Origin: Rhizobiales bacterium GAS188
Lineage (GTDB): Bacteria; Pseudomonadota; Alphaproteobacteria; Rhizobiales; Beijerinckiaceae
Length of the DNA stretch: 64,000 bases
NCBI GenBank assembly: GCA_900104855.1
Contig: FNSS01000001.1
Location: forward strand, 1,984,001 to 2,048,000
Reading direction: 5' to 3'
The translations under genes were made by a program, and so were the position numbers. The notes under the pieces were generated by a model that saw only the letters and a list, made by a program, of their open reading frames with translations, ran no database searches and had not been told where the DNA came from. The first letter of the stretch is position 1, and every line of letters starts with the position of its first letter. Shown here in pieces: positions 43,648-53,009 of this stretch.

Positions 43648-44409
43648 ATGAATTCCATTTCAGCGAGCAACACCACCTACGACGATAGCTTCTTCGATTA
43701 TATTTCGATCGGATCGATGCGATCGGCGGCTATCGTGGCGCCACTTATCCTCGAGCATTATCCGCTTGCCTCGCTCGCCGATATCGGTTGCGGGCGCGGA
43801 GCATGGCTGACGAAGTGGCAGCAGGCCGGCATTACCGATTATCTCGGGGTCGACGGAAGCTATGTCGATCAAGACAACCTGCTCATCGCGCGCGACCGCT
43901 TCGTCGGGCAGGACCTGACGAAGGCCTTCAATCTCGGGCGGAAATTCGATCTCGTCATCTCGCTCGAAGTGGGCGAACACATTCTTCCCGACGCGACCGA
44001 GACCTTCGTCGACAATCTCTGCTCGCACGCAGACGCCATCTTATTCTCGGCGGCGGTACCGGGGCAGGGCGGGACTTTCCATGTGAACGAACAGAATTAT
44101 GAATTCTGGCGTCAGCGCTTCGCCGCACGAAACTATCGCCTCTTCGATTTTCTTCGGCACAAGATCGCTGCGCGCCGTGAGGTTGAGCCCTGGTTTCGCT
44201 ATAATAGCCTGTTCTTTGCCCGCGGTGACGCGGTCGACCGGCTGAGCGATGAGGCACGCGCCTCGGAAGTGAAACTCGATGAGCCCGTGCCAAATGTCGC
44301 TCCGGTCTCCTGGCGCTTGCGCAATGCCGTGATCAGGTGCCTGCCAACGTCCATCACCGATTGGCTGGTGGAGGTGAAGCACCAATTCGTTCGCCTGCGC
44401 CATGGATGA
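43648..44409 (+). CDS. Class I SAM-dependent methyltransferase
   Basis: 253 residues. The SAM-binding motif I is LADIGCGRGAWLTKW, followed by YLGVDGSYVDQ (motif II acidic residue) and FDLVISLEVGEHILPD, then FHVNEQNYEFWRQRF, which is common in sugar or lipid methyltransferases of glycan clusters. The C-terminal end (ITDWLVEVKHQFVRLRH) is basic. The substrate is unknown. It is followed 46 bp later by another methyltransferase gene on the same strand, so the two are probably co-transcribed. Confidence 0.85.
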   Translation: MNSISASNTTYDDSFFDYISIGSMRSAAIVAPLILEHYPLASLADIGCGRGAWLTKWQQAGITDYLGVDGSYVDQDNLLIARDRFVGQDLTKAFNLGRKFDLVISLEVGEHILPDATETFVDNLCSHADAILFSAAVPGQGGTFHVNEQNYEFWRQRFAARNYRLFDFLRHKIAARREVEPWFRYNSLFFARGDAVDRLSDEARASEVKLDEPVPNVAPVSWRLRNAVIRCLPTSITDWLVEVKHQFVRLRHG

Positions 44410-44455
44410 GGGAGGTCATTGGGCATGATCCCCGAGGTCGATCAAGGATAACGAC

Positions 44456-45070
44456 ATGATCATGGACCTCGCCAGGAGGACTCTTGCGTCTCCGATCGTG
44501 TACGACACTTTCCAGTCACTCGTCGGCGCGCCCCACTGCCATGAGCGCTTCATAAGGGACATGGTGCGTCCGATCCCTGGTGAGCGTATTCTCGACATCG
44601 GATGCGGGGTCGGAGCAAGCTTGAGATACCTGCCCGACGCGATCACCTATGTCGGAATCGATGTCAGCGACGCATATATCGCCAAGGCCAAGGCCGTCCA
44701 CAGCGAGCGCGGCACCTTCGTTTGCGCCGACGTCGCGTCCGTCGATCCCGTGACCCTGGGCACGTTCGATCGGGCCTTCTCCTTCGGCGTGTTGCATCAT
44801 CTAACGGACGAGGTCACGGCGCAGCTTGTGGAGCTAGTGCGCCGCGTCGTGAAGCGGGGCGGAGCCTTCATCAGCATCGATCCGTGCTACGCGCCGGGCC
44901 AGCATCCCATCGCCAGGCTGCTCATCGATAACGACCGCGGCGAGCATGTCCGGGACGCCGCCGGGTTCCAACGGATCGTTGCCGGGCTCGGACCAGTGCG
45001 CGCGACGGTGTATCATGATCTGCTGCGCATCCCCTATACGCAGATCGTGATGGAAATTGACATCCAATAA
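44456..45070 (+). CDS. Class I SAM-dependent methyltransferase
   Basis: 204 residues. Motif I is ERILDIGCGVGASLRYL, with YVGIDVSDAYIAKAK, FSFGVLHHLTDE and a C-terminal GGAFISIDPCYAPGQ. This is a UbiE/Methyltransf_11-type fold. A second start codon two residues inside is possible. It is the second methyltransferase gene of a tandem pair, convergent with the epimerase gene. Confidence 0.87.
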   Translation: MIMDLARRTLASPIVYDTFQSLVGAPHCHERFIRDMVRPIPGERILDIGCGVGASLRYLPDAITYVGIDVSDAYIAKAKAVHSERGTFVCADVASVDPVTLGTFDRAFSFGVLHHLTDEVTAQLVELVRRVVKRGGAFISIDPCYAPGQHPIARLLIDNDRGEHVRDAAGFQRIVAGLGPVRATVYHDLLRIPYTQIVMEIDIQ

Positions 45071-45183
45071 TGGATCTGGCTGCGCTCGTAGATTTCTCCA
45101 CTCGCGCTCAGAGGAAAGCAGTTCGCGCGAGCCAAGGTGGCCGTGCTATCAGCCAGCCTCCGAGGCGGCGCAACGTCCCTCAC

Positions 45184-46155
45184 TCATTTGTGGCGATCGA
45201 TATACGCGGCCATCCATCTCGCAGTTTGGTGCAAGCCATCAGACCAATTTACCTTCGGCGACCAATGCATTTCAGTTCGAATTCGTGTGCAGTCGAGAAG
45301 GCTTATCGGAACAGCAGAAGGTGCTGCTGCAGTATATACTCTTGTAAGCTGACCACGACCAGTGACGCTCTCTATATCATCGATCACCTGACGCAAGGAT
45401 ATACGTTCCCCCGAGCCGACATTGAAAGTATCATGCGGGCCATGATAAGTTACCCCCAACACCAAGGCAGCCACGACGTCGTCGATGTAGATGAAATCAC
45501 GCACCACATCATCGGTCCCCCAAATCTGGACCGGCTGGCCAGTCAAGGCGCTTCTCAGAAAGGTCGGCACGACACCCTGATGTTTTCGACCGAGCTGCAG
45601 CGGCCCATAGGGGTTCGCCACTCGGAAGATCACGACATCGATCCCGTGCCGCCTTCGGTAGAGATGCAGATAGTGCTCCAGAGTCAGCTTCTGCAGTCCA
45701 TAGGCCGAGATAGGTAAAGTCGGCGAGTCCTCGTCAGTTGGGGTTCGGGAAGGGATACCGTAGATTGTTCCGCCCGATGACAGGAAAATGATTTTCTTGA
45801 CGCCGCTGCGAACGGCCGCGTCGAAAAGCCTGAGGGCGCAGACGACGTTGTCCGCGACATCCTGCGCGGGATCGATGTCCGCTGTCTGGGGCGTCGACGA
45901 ACTGGCAAGCTGGTATACGACATCGACCCCATTGAGGAGCGGCTGCCACGCTCCGATGTCGCTGAGTTCGCCGCTGGTCCAGGAGACGCCTGGATGCATC
46001 GCGTCGCGGTCGACAAGACCACGACCGAAGGCCCGGACCTCCGCTCCTGCACCGATCAATGCCCTACACAGATGTGTGCCGATAAAGCCGCCGCCACCGA
46101 ATACCGCGCATTTAAGCTTTCCTTGTGCTTGCATCCGAACACTTACCTTGAGCAT
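45184..46155 (-). CDS. NAD-dependent epimerase/dehydratase
   Basis: 323-residue extended short-chain dehydrogenase. It has the nucleotide motif AVFGGGGFIGTHLCRAL, IIFLSSGGTIYG, and the active site as SAYGLQKLTLE (YxxxK), followed by FRVANPYGPLQLG and a C-terminal sugar-binding domain with VRDFIYIDDVVAAL and FNVGSGERISL. It acts on nucleotide-activated sugars; GalE- or RmlB-like substrates cannot be told apart. It is 30 bp from the glycosyltransferase gene upstream of it on the same strand, so the two form an operon. Confidence 0.9.
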   Translation of the reverse strand: MLKVSVRMQAQGKLKCAVFGGGGFIGTHLCRALIGAGAEVRAFGRGLVDRDAMHPGVSWTSGELSDIGAWQPLLNGVDVVYQLASSSTPQTADIDPAQDVADNVVCALRLFDAAVRSGVKKIIFLSSGGTIYGIPSRTPTDEDSPTLPISAYGLQKLTLEHYLHLYRRRHGIDVVIFRVANPYGPLQLGRKHQGVVPTFLRSALTGQPVQIWGTDDVVRDFIYIDDVVAALVLGVTYHGPHDTFNVGSGERISLRQVIDDIESVTGRGQLTRVYTAAAPSAVPISLLDCTRIRTEMHWSPKVNWSDGLHQTARWMAAYIDRHK

Positions 46156-46185
46156 TCCCGGTCCTACGGGCCGAGGCCCACGCAG

Positions 46186-47214
46186 TCATTCAATGCATCC
46201 ACCGCCGTCGGGTGCAACGGGCACCGCGCCGGCCGCAGCCGGCAGGTTGACGGTTCCTGCAACGACGAATTGTGACGATCCGCTCACATGCATGTAGATC
46301 CGACCGACATATTCGCCGATGATGCCTAGCGCCAGAAGCTGAACGCCACCTAGAATCAGCGAGGTCACCAATATCGACGCCCAGCCCGCGGGAAGTGCGT
46401 TCGACATAAACCGCTGCAGAATTAGGTAGATAGCGAACAAAAAGCCAAGTCCGGAGAGAGCGGCGCCGGCGAGCGAAGCTACCCTCAGCGGCGCAATAGA
46501 AAAGCCGGTGAACATGCGCAGGAATAATGAAATCGAGCGGCGAAGGTTATAATTTCCGTCGCCGCTCAGACGTTCGTTATGGGTTACGCGGACTTCGGTC
46601 ACCGCCCGGGTGATGGACAGGATCAGACCATCGAGATAAACTGTCGGCCCCGCATATTTGACGATCTCATCCCGAACGGGGCGCGACATTGCCCTGAACG
46701 GCGAAAGATAAATATCCTTCGGCTTTCCGAGAAGGATGCTGGCGAGCTTGTCATTGAATCTGCTGCCAAAGGATTTCCATCGGGCGTGCTGTCGTTGTCC
46801 GAAGCGCGCATAGCAAACGTCGTACCCATCCGCTAAGGATCGACAGAGGGCTGGAATATCGTGAGGCGAATGCTGGAGATCGTCGTCCATCGTGACGACG
46901 ATGTCCCCTGAAGCAAAATTGAGACCCGCGATGATGGCGTTATGCTGACCCACATTGCGACGCAGATTGATCCCGCGAACGCGTTTATCCTTGGCCGCGA
47001 GCTCTCGAATGACCCTCCAGCTGTCGTCAGGGCCACAATCGTTGACGAGAATGAGTTCGTATTCGGTATCCCCGAGGGCCTCGGAGATCGTGGCGGTCAG
47101 TTTCGGCAGGATGGGGGCGCTGCGATAAACCGGGATCACGATCGAAAGGGTCGGCGCTCTTGGAGGCGTCGTGGCAGGGTCGGCGACTTTCAAAGCTGAT
47201 GTGGTCAGGGTCAT
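46186..47214 (-). CDS. Polyprenyl-phosphate glycosyltransferase (GT2, GtrB/ArnC-like)
   Basis: 342 residues. The N-terminal GT-A domain has LSIVIPVYRSAPILPKL, LILVNDCGPDDSW and the DxD region VVTMDDDLQHSPHDIP. Two C-terminal transmembrane segments (about 242-267 and 280-306) match enzymes that load a sugar onto undecaprenyl phosphate, such as GtrB, ArnC or dolichol-phosphate mannose synthases. The last 25 residues are a low-complexity Ala/Pro/Gly tail. The epimerase encoded directly downstream may provide its sugar nucleotide, and the GT-C-like protein at 41.6 kb could use the lipid-linked sugar; both are inference. Confidence 0.9.
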   Translation of the reverse strand: MTLTTSALKVADPATTPPRAPTLSIVIPVYRSAPILPKLTATISEALGDTEYELILVNDCGPDDSWRVIRELAAKDKRVRGINLRRNVGQHNAIIAGLNFASGDIVVTMDDDLQHSPHDIPALCRSLADGYDVCYARFGQRQHARWKSFGSRFNDKLASILLGKPKDIYLSPFRAMSRPVRDEIVKYAGPTVYLDGLILSITRAVTEVRVTHNERLSGDGNYNLRRSISLFLRMFTGFSIAPLRVASLAGAALSGLGFLFAIYLILQRFMSNALPAGWASILVTSLILGGVQLLALGIIGEYVGRIYMHVSGSSQFVVAGTVNLPAAAGAVPVAPDGGGCIE

Positions 47215-47499
47215 CGCGCCGGGAGAGTTGATCTAGCGGACCAGATTTGACTGGCTCGCACTCCTCTAGGGCGAGCTGGACTGCTAAGCAACCCCTTGTT
47301 GGGGCGTTATGATCGCTTGCGCCTGAGCTTTTGCCGATCAGAGTCATGCGGTTCTTCAAAGTGCGCGCCGGCGGCGATGCGCAGCGTGAGATTGTGGAAT
47401 GGATCGAGCGGCCCTGAGCTAGCGTCGCGATTAAGGCGCCGGGCGGAGCTCGCCGAGTTCAAGCTGATCCGCCAGCTCAAGCCGGCCCATCACTATTTC
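47215..47499. other. Intergenic region with short unassigned frames
   Basis: About 285 bases. A 23-codon plus-strand frame (MRFFKVRAGGDAQREIVEWI...) and another reading AELAEFKLIRQLKPAHHYFS look like decayed coding sequence, but I cannot name their origin. Confidence 0.35.
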
Positions 47500-49080
47500 T
47501 CAGGCGAGTTTGAACCCAGCTTCGATTTGTGAGCTGAGATGGTCTGTGGCCTCCGAGCTTTCGGCGATGTTGATGGCGACCGAGGGCCGCGAAGCGCCTT
47601 GATCAAGCGAATTGATCCAATATTGTCCACCGATGGGGTCAAGAGAGCGGCCGAGCGCCCCCTCGTAGAGGGCGGTCACGAATTGAGCATTGTCCAGCGT
47701 GCCGAATTTGGCGGCGTATTCGGCCGAGTTGATGAAATCCGTTGCAATATTCACCAGGGGCTCGCCCTGGGCAAAGGAGTTCTCCCAATAGGCAAGCCCA
47801 TTGGGGTCGGGCGCATGGTTGAACAGGCCGTAATAGAGCCGGGCAATTTGCGAATCGGCTTCGCTCGGCACGAACACCCCGGCTTGCGATTGGAACACCG
47901 GTGCGAGGTCGCCTTGCGCTTCGCTCGACAGTGCAATGTCGATAGCGACCGAGGTGCGCGTATTGCCGATCTCCAGCGAGTTGTCCCAATAGGCGAGACT
48001 GGACGGATCGGCTTGGTGATGCAGCGCGTTCACATAGAGCTGGTTGATGAATGCACTGTCGGAGCTCTGCGTGTAGGGGCCGTATTTCGACGTGTATTCG
48101 GACGAGGCCAAAAAGTCCTGCGCGATGGAGCTGACCGACATTCCCGCATCGAGCTGGGCGGTCCAGTATTCAAAGCCGAGGGGGTCGGGAGGGTGGCCGA
48201 AAATGGCTTGGTAAAACGCGTAGATATCGCCACCCGGGCTCGTCACGTCATGCGTCGTCGCCCCGAACAGATTTTGGCCCGGCGGCGCGCTGGCCCAGCC
48301 CAAGGCACCCATCAAGGTGACGTCGGTCGGTGTGAGCGCGTTGATCACGCCGGGAGAGCTGTTATCGTTAAAGGCGTCGTTTCCCGCGCTGGGTGCCCAA
48401 TCGCCCAGATCGCCGCTATTGCCGGTCTGAAAATTGTTCCAGTTGTCCAGGTTCGTCAGGCCGCTATTGACCGAAAAATACGAAGATGCTCCCGTGGTGA
48501 ATTGACGGGTATTTGCCCCCGAATAGCGGAAGAGATCCATTGCAGAGTACGCGGCTGAAATATCCAGAGCGGATATTCGACCCATAATCTCTGAAAACTC
48601 GTGCTCCACCACACCAACGAAGTAATATTCATTCGACGGCGGCGTCGCATTGGGGGTGTAGCTGAATATGTTCGCGCTTGAGCTGAACCCGACATAGCCG
48701 TCAAGGCTGCCGCTATTCGTCATCAGGCCGAGTGCCTTCGCTTCAGCCTGGGTCGTCACCAAATTGGCCGGGGCACCCACCGGCGCGCTGGTCGGGAGCG
48801 TAATGGCGCCAGGTGCGTTCTGGGCGATCAGGGCGTTTCTGACCGAGCCGTAGCTCTCGAACGGTATGAACCCGGCCGAACCATTGAGCACCGGCAAGCT
48901 CGCACCAAGTGCGTTCCGCGGCAGGCTTTGCCCGTGGATTTCGCCGAAGCCGACGTCGATGGTAACGGTGACGTTGCTCGTGAATAGGCTGTCGAAATAG
49001 GACGCCACATAGTTGACGGCGGAGACAAACCCCACGGGGAGCGTGGCTGTGCTCTGGTCGAAATTAGCAACGATCTGCAA
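47500..49080 (-). CDS. Putative metalloprotease with four DUF4214 repeats
   Basis: 526 residues without a signal peptide. The N-terminal 270 residues resemble NF038122-type metalloproteases: VGVVEHEFSEIMGR puts His160-Glu161 in a zinc-site-like HExxxxMGR, and LFRYSGANTRQF and LTPTDVTLMGALGW are typical. Four DUF4214 repeats follow (about 286-334, 345-392, 410-457 and 464-511), each with a YxxxFxxxPDPxGxxYW core and an SSEAQG/SAEYAAKFG end. DUF4214 domains occur in secreted alphaproteobacterial proteins, often exported by type I systems. The lack of an N-terminal signal fits C-terminal export. The substrate is unknown. Confidence 0.75.
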   Translation of the reverse strand: MQIVANFDQSTATLPVGFVSAVNYVASYFDSLFTSNVTVTIDVGFGEIHGQSLPRNALGASLPVLNGSAGFIPFESYGSVRNALIAQNAPGAITLPTSAPVGAPANLVTTQAEAKALGLMTNSGSLDGYVGFSSSANIFSYTPNATPPSNEYYFVGVVEHEFSEIMGRISALDISAAYSAMDLFRYSGANTRQFTTGASSYFSVNSGLTNLDNWNNFQTGNSGDLGDWAPSAGNDAFNDNSSPGVINALTPTDVTLMGALGWASAPPGQNLFGATTHDVTSPGGDIYAFYQAIFGHPPDPLGFEYWTAQLDAGMSVSSIAQDFLASSEYTSKYGPYTQSSDSAFINQLYVNALHHQADPSSLAYWDNSLEIGNTRTSVAIDIALSSEAQGDLAPVFQSQAGVFVPSEADSQIARLYYGLFNHAPDPNGLAYWENSFAQGEPLVNIATDFINSAEYAAKFGTLDNAQFVTALYEGALGRSLDPIGGQYWINSLDQGASRPSVAINIAESSEATDHLSSQIEAGFKLA

Positions 49081-49467
49081 GACGCCTCCATCGACAGAGC
49101 TCGCGACTCACCCCACCACAAAATCATACTGCTAAGCGGTGAATCCAGTATTACCGACGTAGCCCGAATCAGCCTCGAATTTGCGACGATTCGGCGCCTC
49201 TGGCAAGCTCACGGCGTTGCCGCATATGTGTGAAGACCTGCGAGATTGACGCGGCTATTGCCCCTCGTCAGCGCCAGTGGAAAACTGGGCTGGTCAGGGC
49301 CGTCGCCAAGCTTGAGGCGCCGCTGCGAACCGAAGCCGCAAAGCTGGCGGAAATCGCCCCCCGGCCGGGGAAGCCAGGGAAGGAAGGCGTCGGCTGTCAT
49401 CGTGCCGGTTGGCCGATGCGTCGTTGGATCCCCGAAACAAGGCCCAGTGCAACAAATGGGCCTCGCA
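49081..49467. other. Intergenic region upstream of a gene remnant
   Basis: About 390 bases with no supported gene. It holds the likely promoter of the metalloprotease gene on the minus strand. Several overlapping frames are open, but none has family motifs or a ribosome site. Confidence 0.45.
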
Positions 49468-49688
49468 CGGCCAACGGGAGGCCGGACGCCGGGTCTAGCT
49501 TCGGCGAAAAGCGAGGTCACAGCTTCGGAACACTCTCCACCGCGCCCGTTCGCTCATCCTGTTTGAGGCCTCCCGGCCGCGCTCGCCCGGCAGACGGCTC
49601 GATCGAAGGCGCGCGGCTCGACCCCCGACCACGTCGAGCTTGCCATCCGGGAAATGTGCGGCGACAAGCTCGTCGATCATAGTAGTGG
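49468..49688 (-). pseudogene. Deleted remnant of an FkbM methyltransferase 3' end
   Basis: On the minus strand this begins ATGATCGACGAGCTTGTCGC, encoding DELVAAHFPDGKLDVV, nearly identical to DELVAAHVPDGKLDVV in the 54.6-57.5 kb methyltransferase. After a loss of about 75 codons it rejoins sequence related to VTSLLAEAG and the GLPVPYG end of that protein. The internal deletions and loss of frame make it non-functional. It shows that a second, related FkbM gene stood here, directly upstream of the methyltransferase gene at 49.76 kb. Confidence 0.75.
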
Positions 49689-49760
49689 CTTTTTGCCACG
49701 ACGCTAGGTAGATGCGGGTTCTGCAGTGGAGTGGCGCCTCGCGCAGGGGAGATGCATCAT

Positions 49761-50516
49761 ATGTTGGACGAACGAATTCCGCCAGGCTGGGAGAATCCTT
49801 TCGATGTCCTTCGACAAAAATGGGGAATGATTCCCTCTGGGAATGATCTCCGCGCTGAAAGCGCGGCGCGCCTGAAACAGACCGATGACGAAGTTCTGGA
49901 AACCTGGCAACGAGCACATGCTCACGACACGCGCGACGCAGGCTTCGGTATTCGCGGCTGGTACCATGAGATGTACCGATCATTCATGCCAGGAAAAAAG
50001 GTTCTCGATATCGGCTGCGGGATGGCGATCAGCACAATTGCATTCGCTGAGATGGGCGCGGAGCTGACCTTCGTCGATATCATTGCCGACAACGTCCGGC
50101 TGGTCGAGCGCCTCTGCAGGCTTAAAGGGATCAAAGCCAAATTCCTTTACTTGGAGAGCCTCGAAAGTCTCGCTTCGCTCCCTCGCGACTATGATGTGGT
50201 GACCGCTATCGGTTCGCTGATCAATGCGCCGCTCGCTGTGACAAAGCGCGAGGTCGAGGCGATCAAGCTCCATCTGCGCCCAGGCGGCCGCTGGCTTCAT
50301 TTCGCATACCCGCAATCCCGATGGGAGCGTGAGGGATCGGTTGAGTTCAGCAAATGGGGCGAGATGACAGATGGTCCGGGAACACCGTGGATGGAATTCC
50401 ACGATCGTACCAAACTGGAATGGTTGTTCGGCCCCTCAAAGATTCGCATTCTTTTCGATTGCGAATGGCACAACAACGACTTTAACTGGTTCGACATCGA
50501 GCTCCTGTCTCATTGA
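49761..50516 (+). CDS. Class I SAM-dependent methyltransferase
   Basis: 251 residues starting MLDERIPPGWENPFDVLRQK, with GGGGAG about nine bases before the ATG. The SAM fold has KKVLDIGCGMAISTIAFAEM, LTFVDIIADNVRLVERLC and YDVVTAIGSLINAP, with a late GGRWLHFAYPQSRW. Longer in-frame starts (GTG at 49731, ATG at 49752) are possible. It belongs to a group of methyltransferases in this island; the acceptor is unknown. Confidence 0.84.
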   Translation: MLDERIPPGWENPFDVLRQKWGMIPSGNDLRAESAARLKQTDDEVLETWQRAHAHDTRDAGFGIRGWYHEMYRSFMPGKKVLDIGCGMAISTIAFAEMGAELTFVDIIADNVRLVERLCRLKGIKAKFLYLESLESLASLPRDYDVVTAIGSLINAPLAVTKREVEAIKLHLRPGGRWLHFAYPQSRWEREGSVEFSKWGEMTDGPGTPWMEFHDRTKLEWLFGPSKIRILFDCEWHNNDFNWFDIELLSH

Positions 50517-50572
50517 GCATCTGTCGGCTAGGCGCCCTATCCACCTGGTCGGTTTGGTTGCCCTGAAGAAGC

Positions 50573-51463
50573 TCAACCCAATTCGGGCCCGACTCTGAGC
50601 GATGGATTAGCCCATCCCTGAGAGCCGTCTACGAATGCAATTCGACCGAATGGAGTTAGCGCCGTTGCGCCACAGGCGTAGTCGCATTGGCACTGCCAGC
50701 CGGCATCGCTGAGAATAGAGCGCAACCCGTCTTCGATGCTCTGGCTGTGGGTGCCGATCTGAAGCCTGCGGACCTTGCTAGAAAGCACATCGATTGCGGC
50801 GCTCACCGCATCAAGCTCCGCGCCCTGAATATCCATGTCGAGATAATCGACGCGATCGGCTTCGCCGAGAATCGTCGCGAGGCTGAAGCTCGGAACGGTC
50901 ACCACCGTTGCCTTCGGCCAATCGCCGAAGCCGGAATCTTCGCTTGGGATAATCGCCTGTCCATACCATTCGGCGGCGTGGCCCTGCGTGAAGAAGACAT
51001 GGCCGTCCTTGCCTGATGCGGCCCCCTTGATCAGGTGGTGGTCGTTGGGATCGAAACCATTGTCGGAGAGGTGCAGCTTCAGCATCTCGAAATGGGCGTC
51101 TTCGGCCTCAACGGCTATGAGGTGCGCGGGCAGCGAGCGGACTCTTCGAACGGTTCGGGCACCAGCCACAAGCCAGCGCCCATAGCCGGCGCCGATCTCG
51201 GCCATCGTCCATGAGCCTTCGGCTTCGTCGATAGACTGCAGAAGATGGATGAATTGGAATACCTCTTCGCCCAGGATGCCGCTGAGGGCACGCAGGGAAT
51301 ATTCGCCGTCCATATTCCGGTGTGGATCGTAGAAGGCGCGGCGCACCCGGGTCCCGAGTTCGGTTTGCATGAACTCAGTTGGCGGCGCAGTCCATTCATC
51401 GCGATAGCGCGCCAGCAAAAGCTCAAGTGACGAAGGGGAATAGAGCGCGGCGGGCGAATGCAT
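50573..51463 (-). CDS. FkbM family methyltransferase
   Basis: 296 residues. SAM-fold features are WTMAEIGAGYGRWLVAGA, HLIAVEAEDAHFEMLKLHL, and the FkbM-type strand VDYLDMDIQGAELDAV with VRRLQIGTHSQ. The N-terminal 80 residues (YSPSSLELLLARYRDEW) are outside the core. The start at 51463 follows AGGG; a TTG 12 codons upstream is possible. It is convergent with the methyltransferase gene at 49.8 kb. Confidence 0.84.
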   Translation of the reverse strand: MHSPAALYSPSSLELLLARYRDEWTAPPTEFMQTELGTRVRRAFYDPHRNMDGEYSLRALSGILGEEVFQFIHLLQSIDEAEGSWTMAEIGAGYGRWLVAGARTVRRVRSLPAHLIAVEAEDAHFEMLKLHLSDNGFDPNDHHLIKGAASGKDGHVFFTQGHAAEWYGQAIIPSEDSGFGDWPKATVVTVPSFSLATILGEADRVDYLDMDIQGAELDAVSAAIDVLSSKVRRLQIGTHSQSIEDGLRSILSDAGWQCQCDYACGATALTPFGRIAFVDGSQGWANPSLRVGPELG

Positions 51464-51499
51464 GCCGCGCACCCTAATGATCGTTTGAGTTGCAGGCAA

Positions 51500-51521
51500 C
51501 CGCCTCCGAGGCGGCTTTTTT
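51500..51521 (+). terminator. Rho-independent terminator-like hairpin
   Basis: CCGCCTCCGAGGCGG forms a six-base stem with a three-base loop and is followed by CTTTTTTA on the plus strand. It would stop plus-strand transcripts, yet both flanking genes run on the minus strand, so it may limit antisense reading or belong to a lost gene. Confidence 0.55.
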
Positions 51522-51728
51522 AGCCTTCGCGATCTGCGATGGTCAGGCAGTGCTCGCCAGCGGGGCTCCTAATCCCTGCCAGCCACGGTAATTGACGGCA
51601 TTCACCTGACTCCTTCCATCCAGGCGCCGCGGTAAACTTGGTGGCCAAACACGATTCGCACCGGAATTGCCGGCATTTGATGGGCGTCGCGTCAGCCTGT
51701 TCACGGATGCGCTGACCGAGCCGTCCGA

Positions 51729-52850
51729 TTAGGATTGTCGCGATCGAAACGCCGGATGGTTTCTTTCGGAATATGGGCCATCGAAATAGGTCTTATTCAT
51801 TCGATAGGCAGCCTTGACGAATTCGTTATCCAGCGCACCCTGGCCGACGGTTTCGGTTCGGCCCATCAGAGGAGATGTCGTCCCAAATCGAGTTCCTGCC
51901 TCGGTGATCCGTCGACTAAGCACATCGAACGAGACAGGGCTCACATATCCGGACTTCTCTGCAGCGAAAGCCGATCGGTCGTCAGAAGAACCTCCAACCG
52001 TCCCTTGCTGAAAGTGGATATCACAGGAACATGGCGTCGAGCCCTTCAGCGGGCACGGGATCACGGGCGGCAGTTGGACAAAGGTGTCATCGTATAGGTT
52101 GCCGAGCTTAAGATTTCCGACATGCGCGCATGGGGTGATGTCACCAGTTCGGAGGTCGATGAAGATAAGATCGGATCCGGCCGAGCACTGCAATTCGACC
52201 GTATCAATCCCGCCATTGAGCTGGATCACCTGGCTAAGCGAGCAGGCATGCTTTTCCAACGCCTGGCGCTCCTCAATCGTATACGCAGCCGGATAATCTA
52301 CCGAAAAAAGAGGTGTCGGATGGAAGGCCACGTCGATCTCGCGGCATCTGTGTGCGAGATCATCGAGTCGATGCAGACGCGCCGGATGGCCGACGAAGCG
52401 GAAAATAACGGAATGTCCAGCAGCCTTCAGCATGGCCAGGCGTCGGAAGAATTGATCTTCGATGGCTTCCGCTTCAGGATGAAAAGAGGCCATGATGTAG
52501 TCGGTGACCGAGGTGCCTTCCTCGATCAGAAAGCGGAAAGTTGGATGCGTCTCGCCGATCAGCATTGCAGTATAAAATGCGATCTTGTTGCCGCATGATG
52601 ATAGACCACGAGCAAAGCGCTCAAGATTTGGCATCAACATCGGCTCGCCGCCGGTTAGAGTGAGGAGCCATTTGTCTTCATCGGTCGTTCGATTGTTGAA
52701 GAACTCGACAATGCGGTCAATGAATGCCGGATCCCTGTAGGGGCGCATCTGAGAAATATCGAGAACTTTCCCACTCTCGGCGAAGTGACAATAGGCGCAT
52801 TTGTGCGTGCAGGTGTCGAAGAGGAAGGTTTCGGCAACTCGATATCGCAT
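51729..52850 (-). CDS. Radical SAM protein with C-terminal cysteine cluster
   Basis: 373 residues. The 4Fe-4S motif is CTHKCAYC (Cys14, Cys18, Cys21), followed by LLTLTGGEPMLMPNL, the glycine-rich SAM contact. The C-terminal part carries more cysteines, in VELQCSAGSDLIFI, DITPCAHVG, CPLKG and CSCDIHFQ, a SPASM- or twitch-like auxiliary cluster region. Its substrate is unknown; related proteins modify peptides or sugars. The stand-alone SPASM protein encoded at 31.8 kb could be a partner, but nothing in the sequence proves it. It is flanked by an intergenic region holding an IS5-type remnant upstream. Confidence 0.86.
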   Translation of the reverse strand: MRYRVAETFLFDTCTHKCAYCHFAESGKVLDISQMRPYRDPAFIDRIVEFFNNRTTDEDKWLLTLTGGEPMLMPNLERFARGLSSCGNKIAFYTAMLIGETHPTFRFLIEEGTSVTDYIMASFHPEAEAIEDQFFRRLAMLKAAGHSVIFRFVGHPARLHRLDDLAHRCREIDVAFHPTPLFSVDYPAAYTIEERQALEKHACSLSQVIQLNGGIDTVELQCSAGSDLIFIDLRTGDITPCAHVGNLKLGNLYDDTFVQLPPVIPCPLKGSTPCSCDIHFQQGTVGGSSDDRSAFAAEKSGYVSPVSFDVLSRRITEAGTRFGTTSPLMGRTETVGQGALDNEFVKAAYRMNKTYFDGPYSERNHPAFRSRQS

Positions 52851-53009
52851 CTCACGCCCCTTAGTGTCGGACTGAAAAAGAGTTAAGTAATCTCAGTGGG
52901 TTGTCATTCCATCGGCTTTTTGCGAAGAATCGATGAAGAGCGCGAATGCCTGGGACTGACCCACTCGGCGACACTATCGGCGAAACGGCCTCCGTTATGC
53001 AAGCGACTT

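Noticed and set aside
47346..47420. Short plus-strand gene MRFFKVRAGGDAQREIVEWI...
   Set aside because: Too short, no recognisable family, and the following frame looks decayed; reported only as intergenic content.
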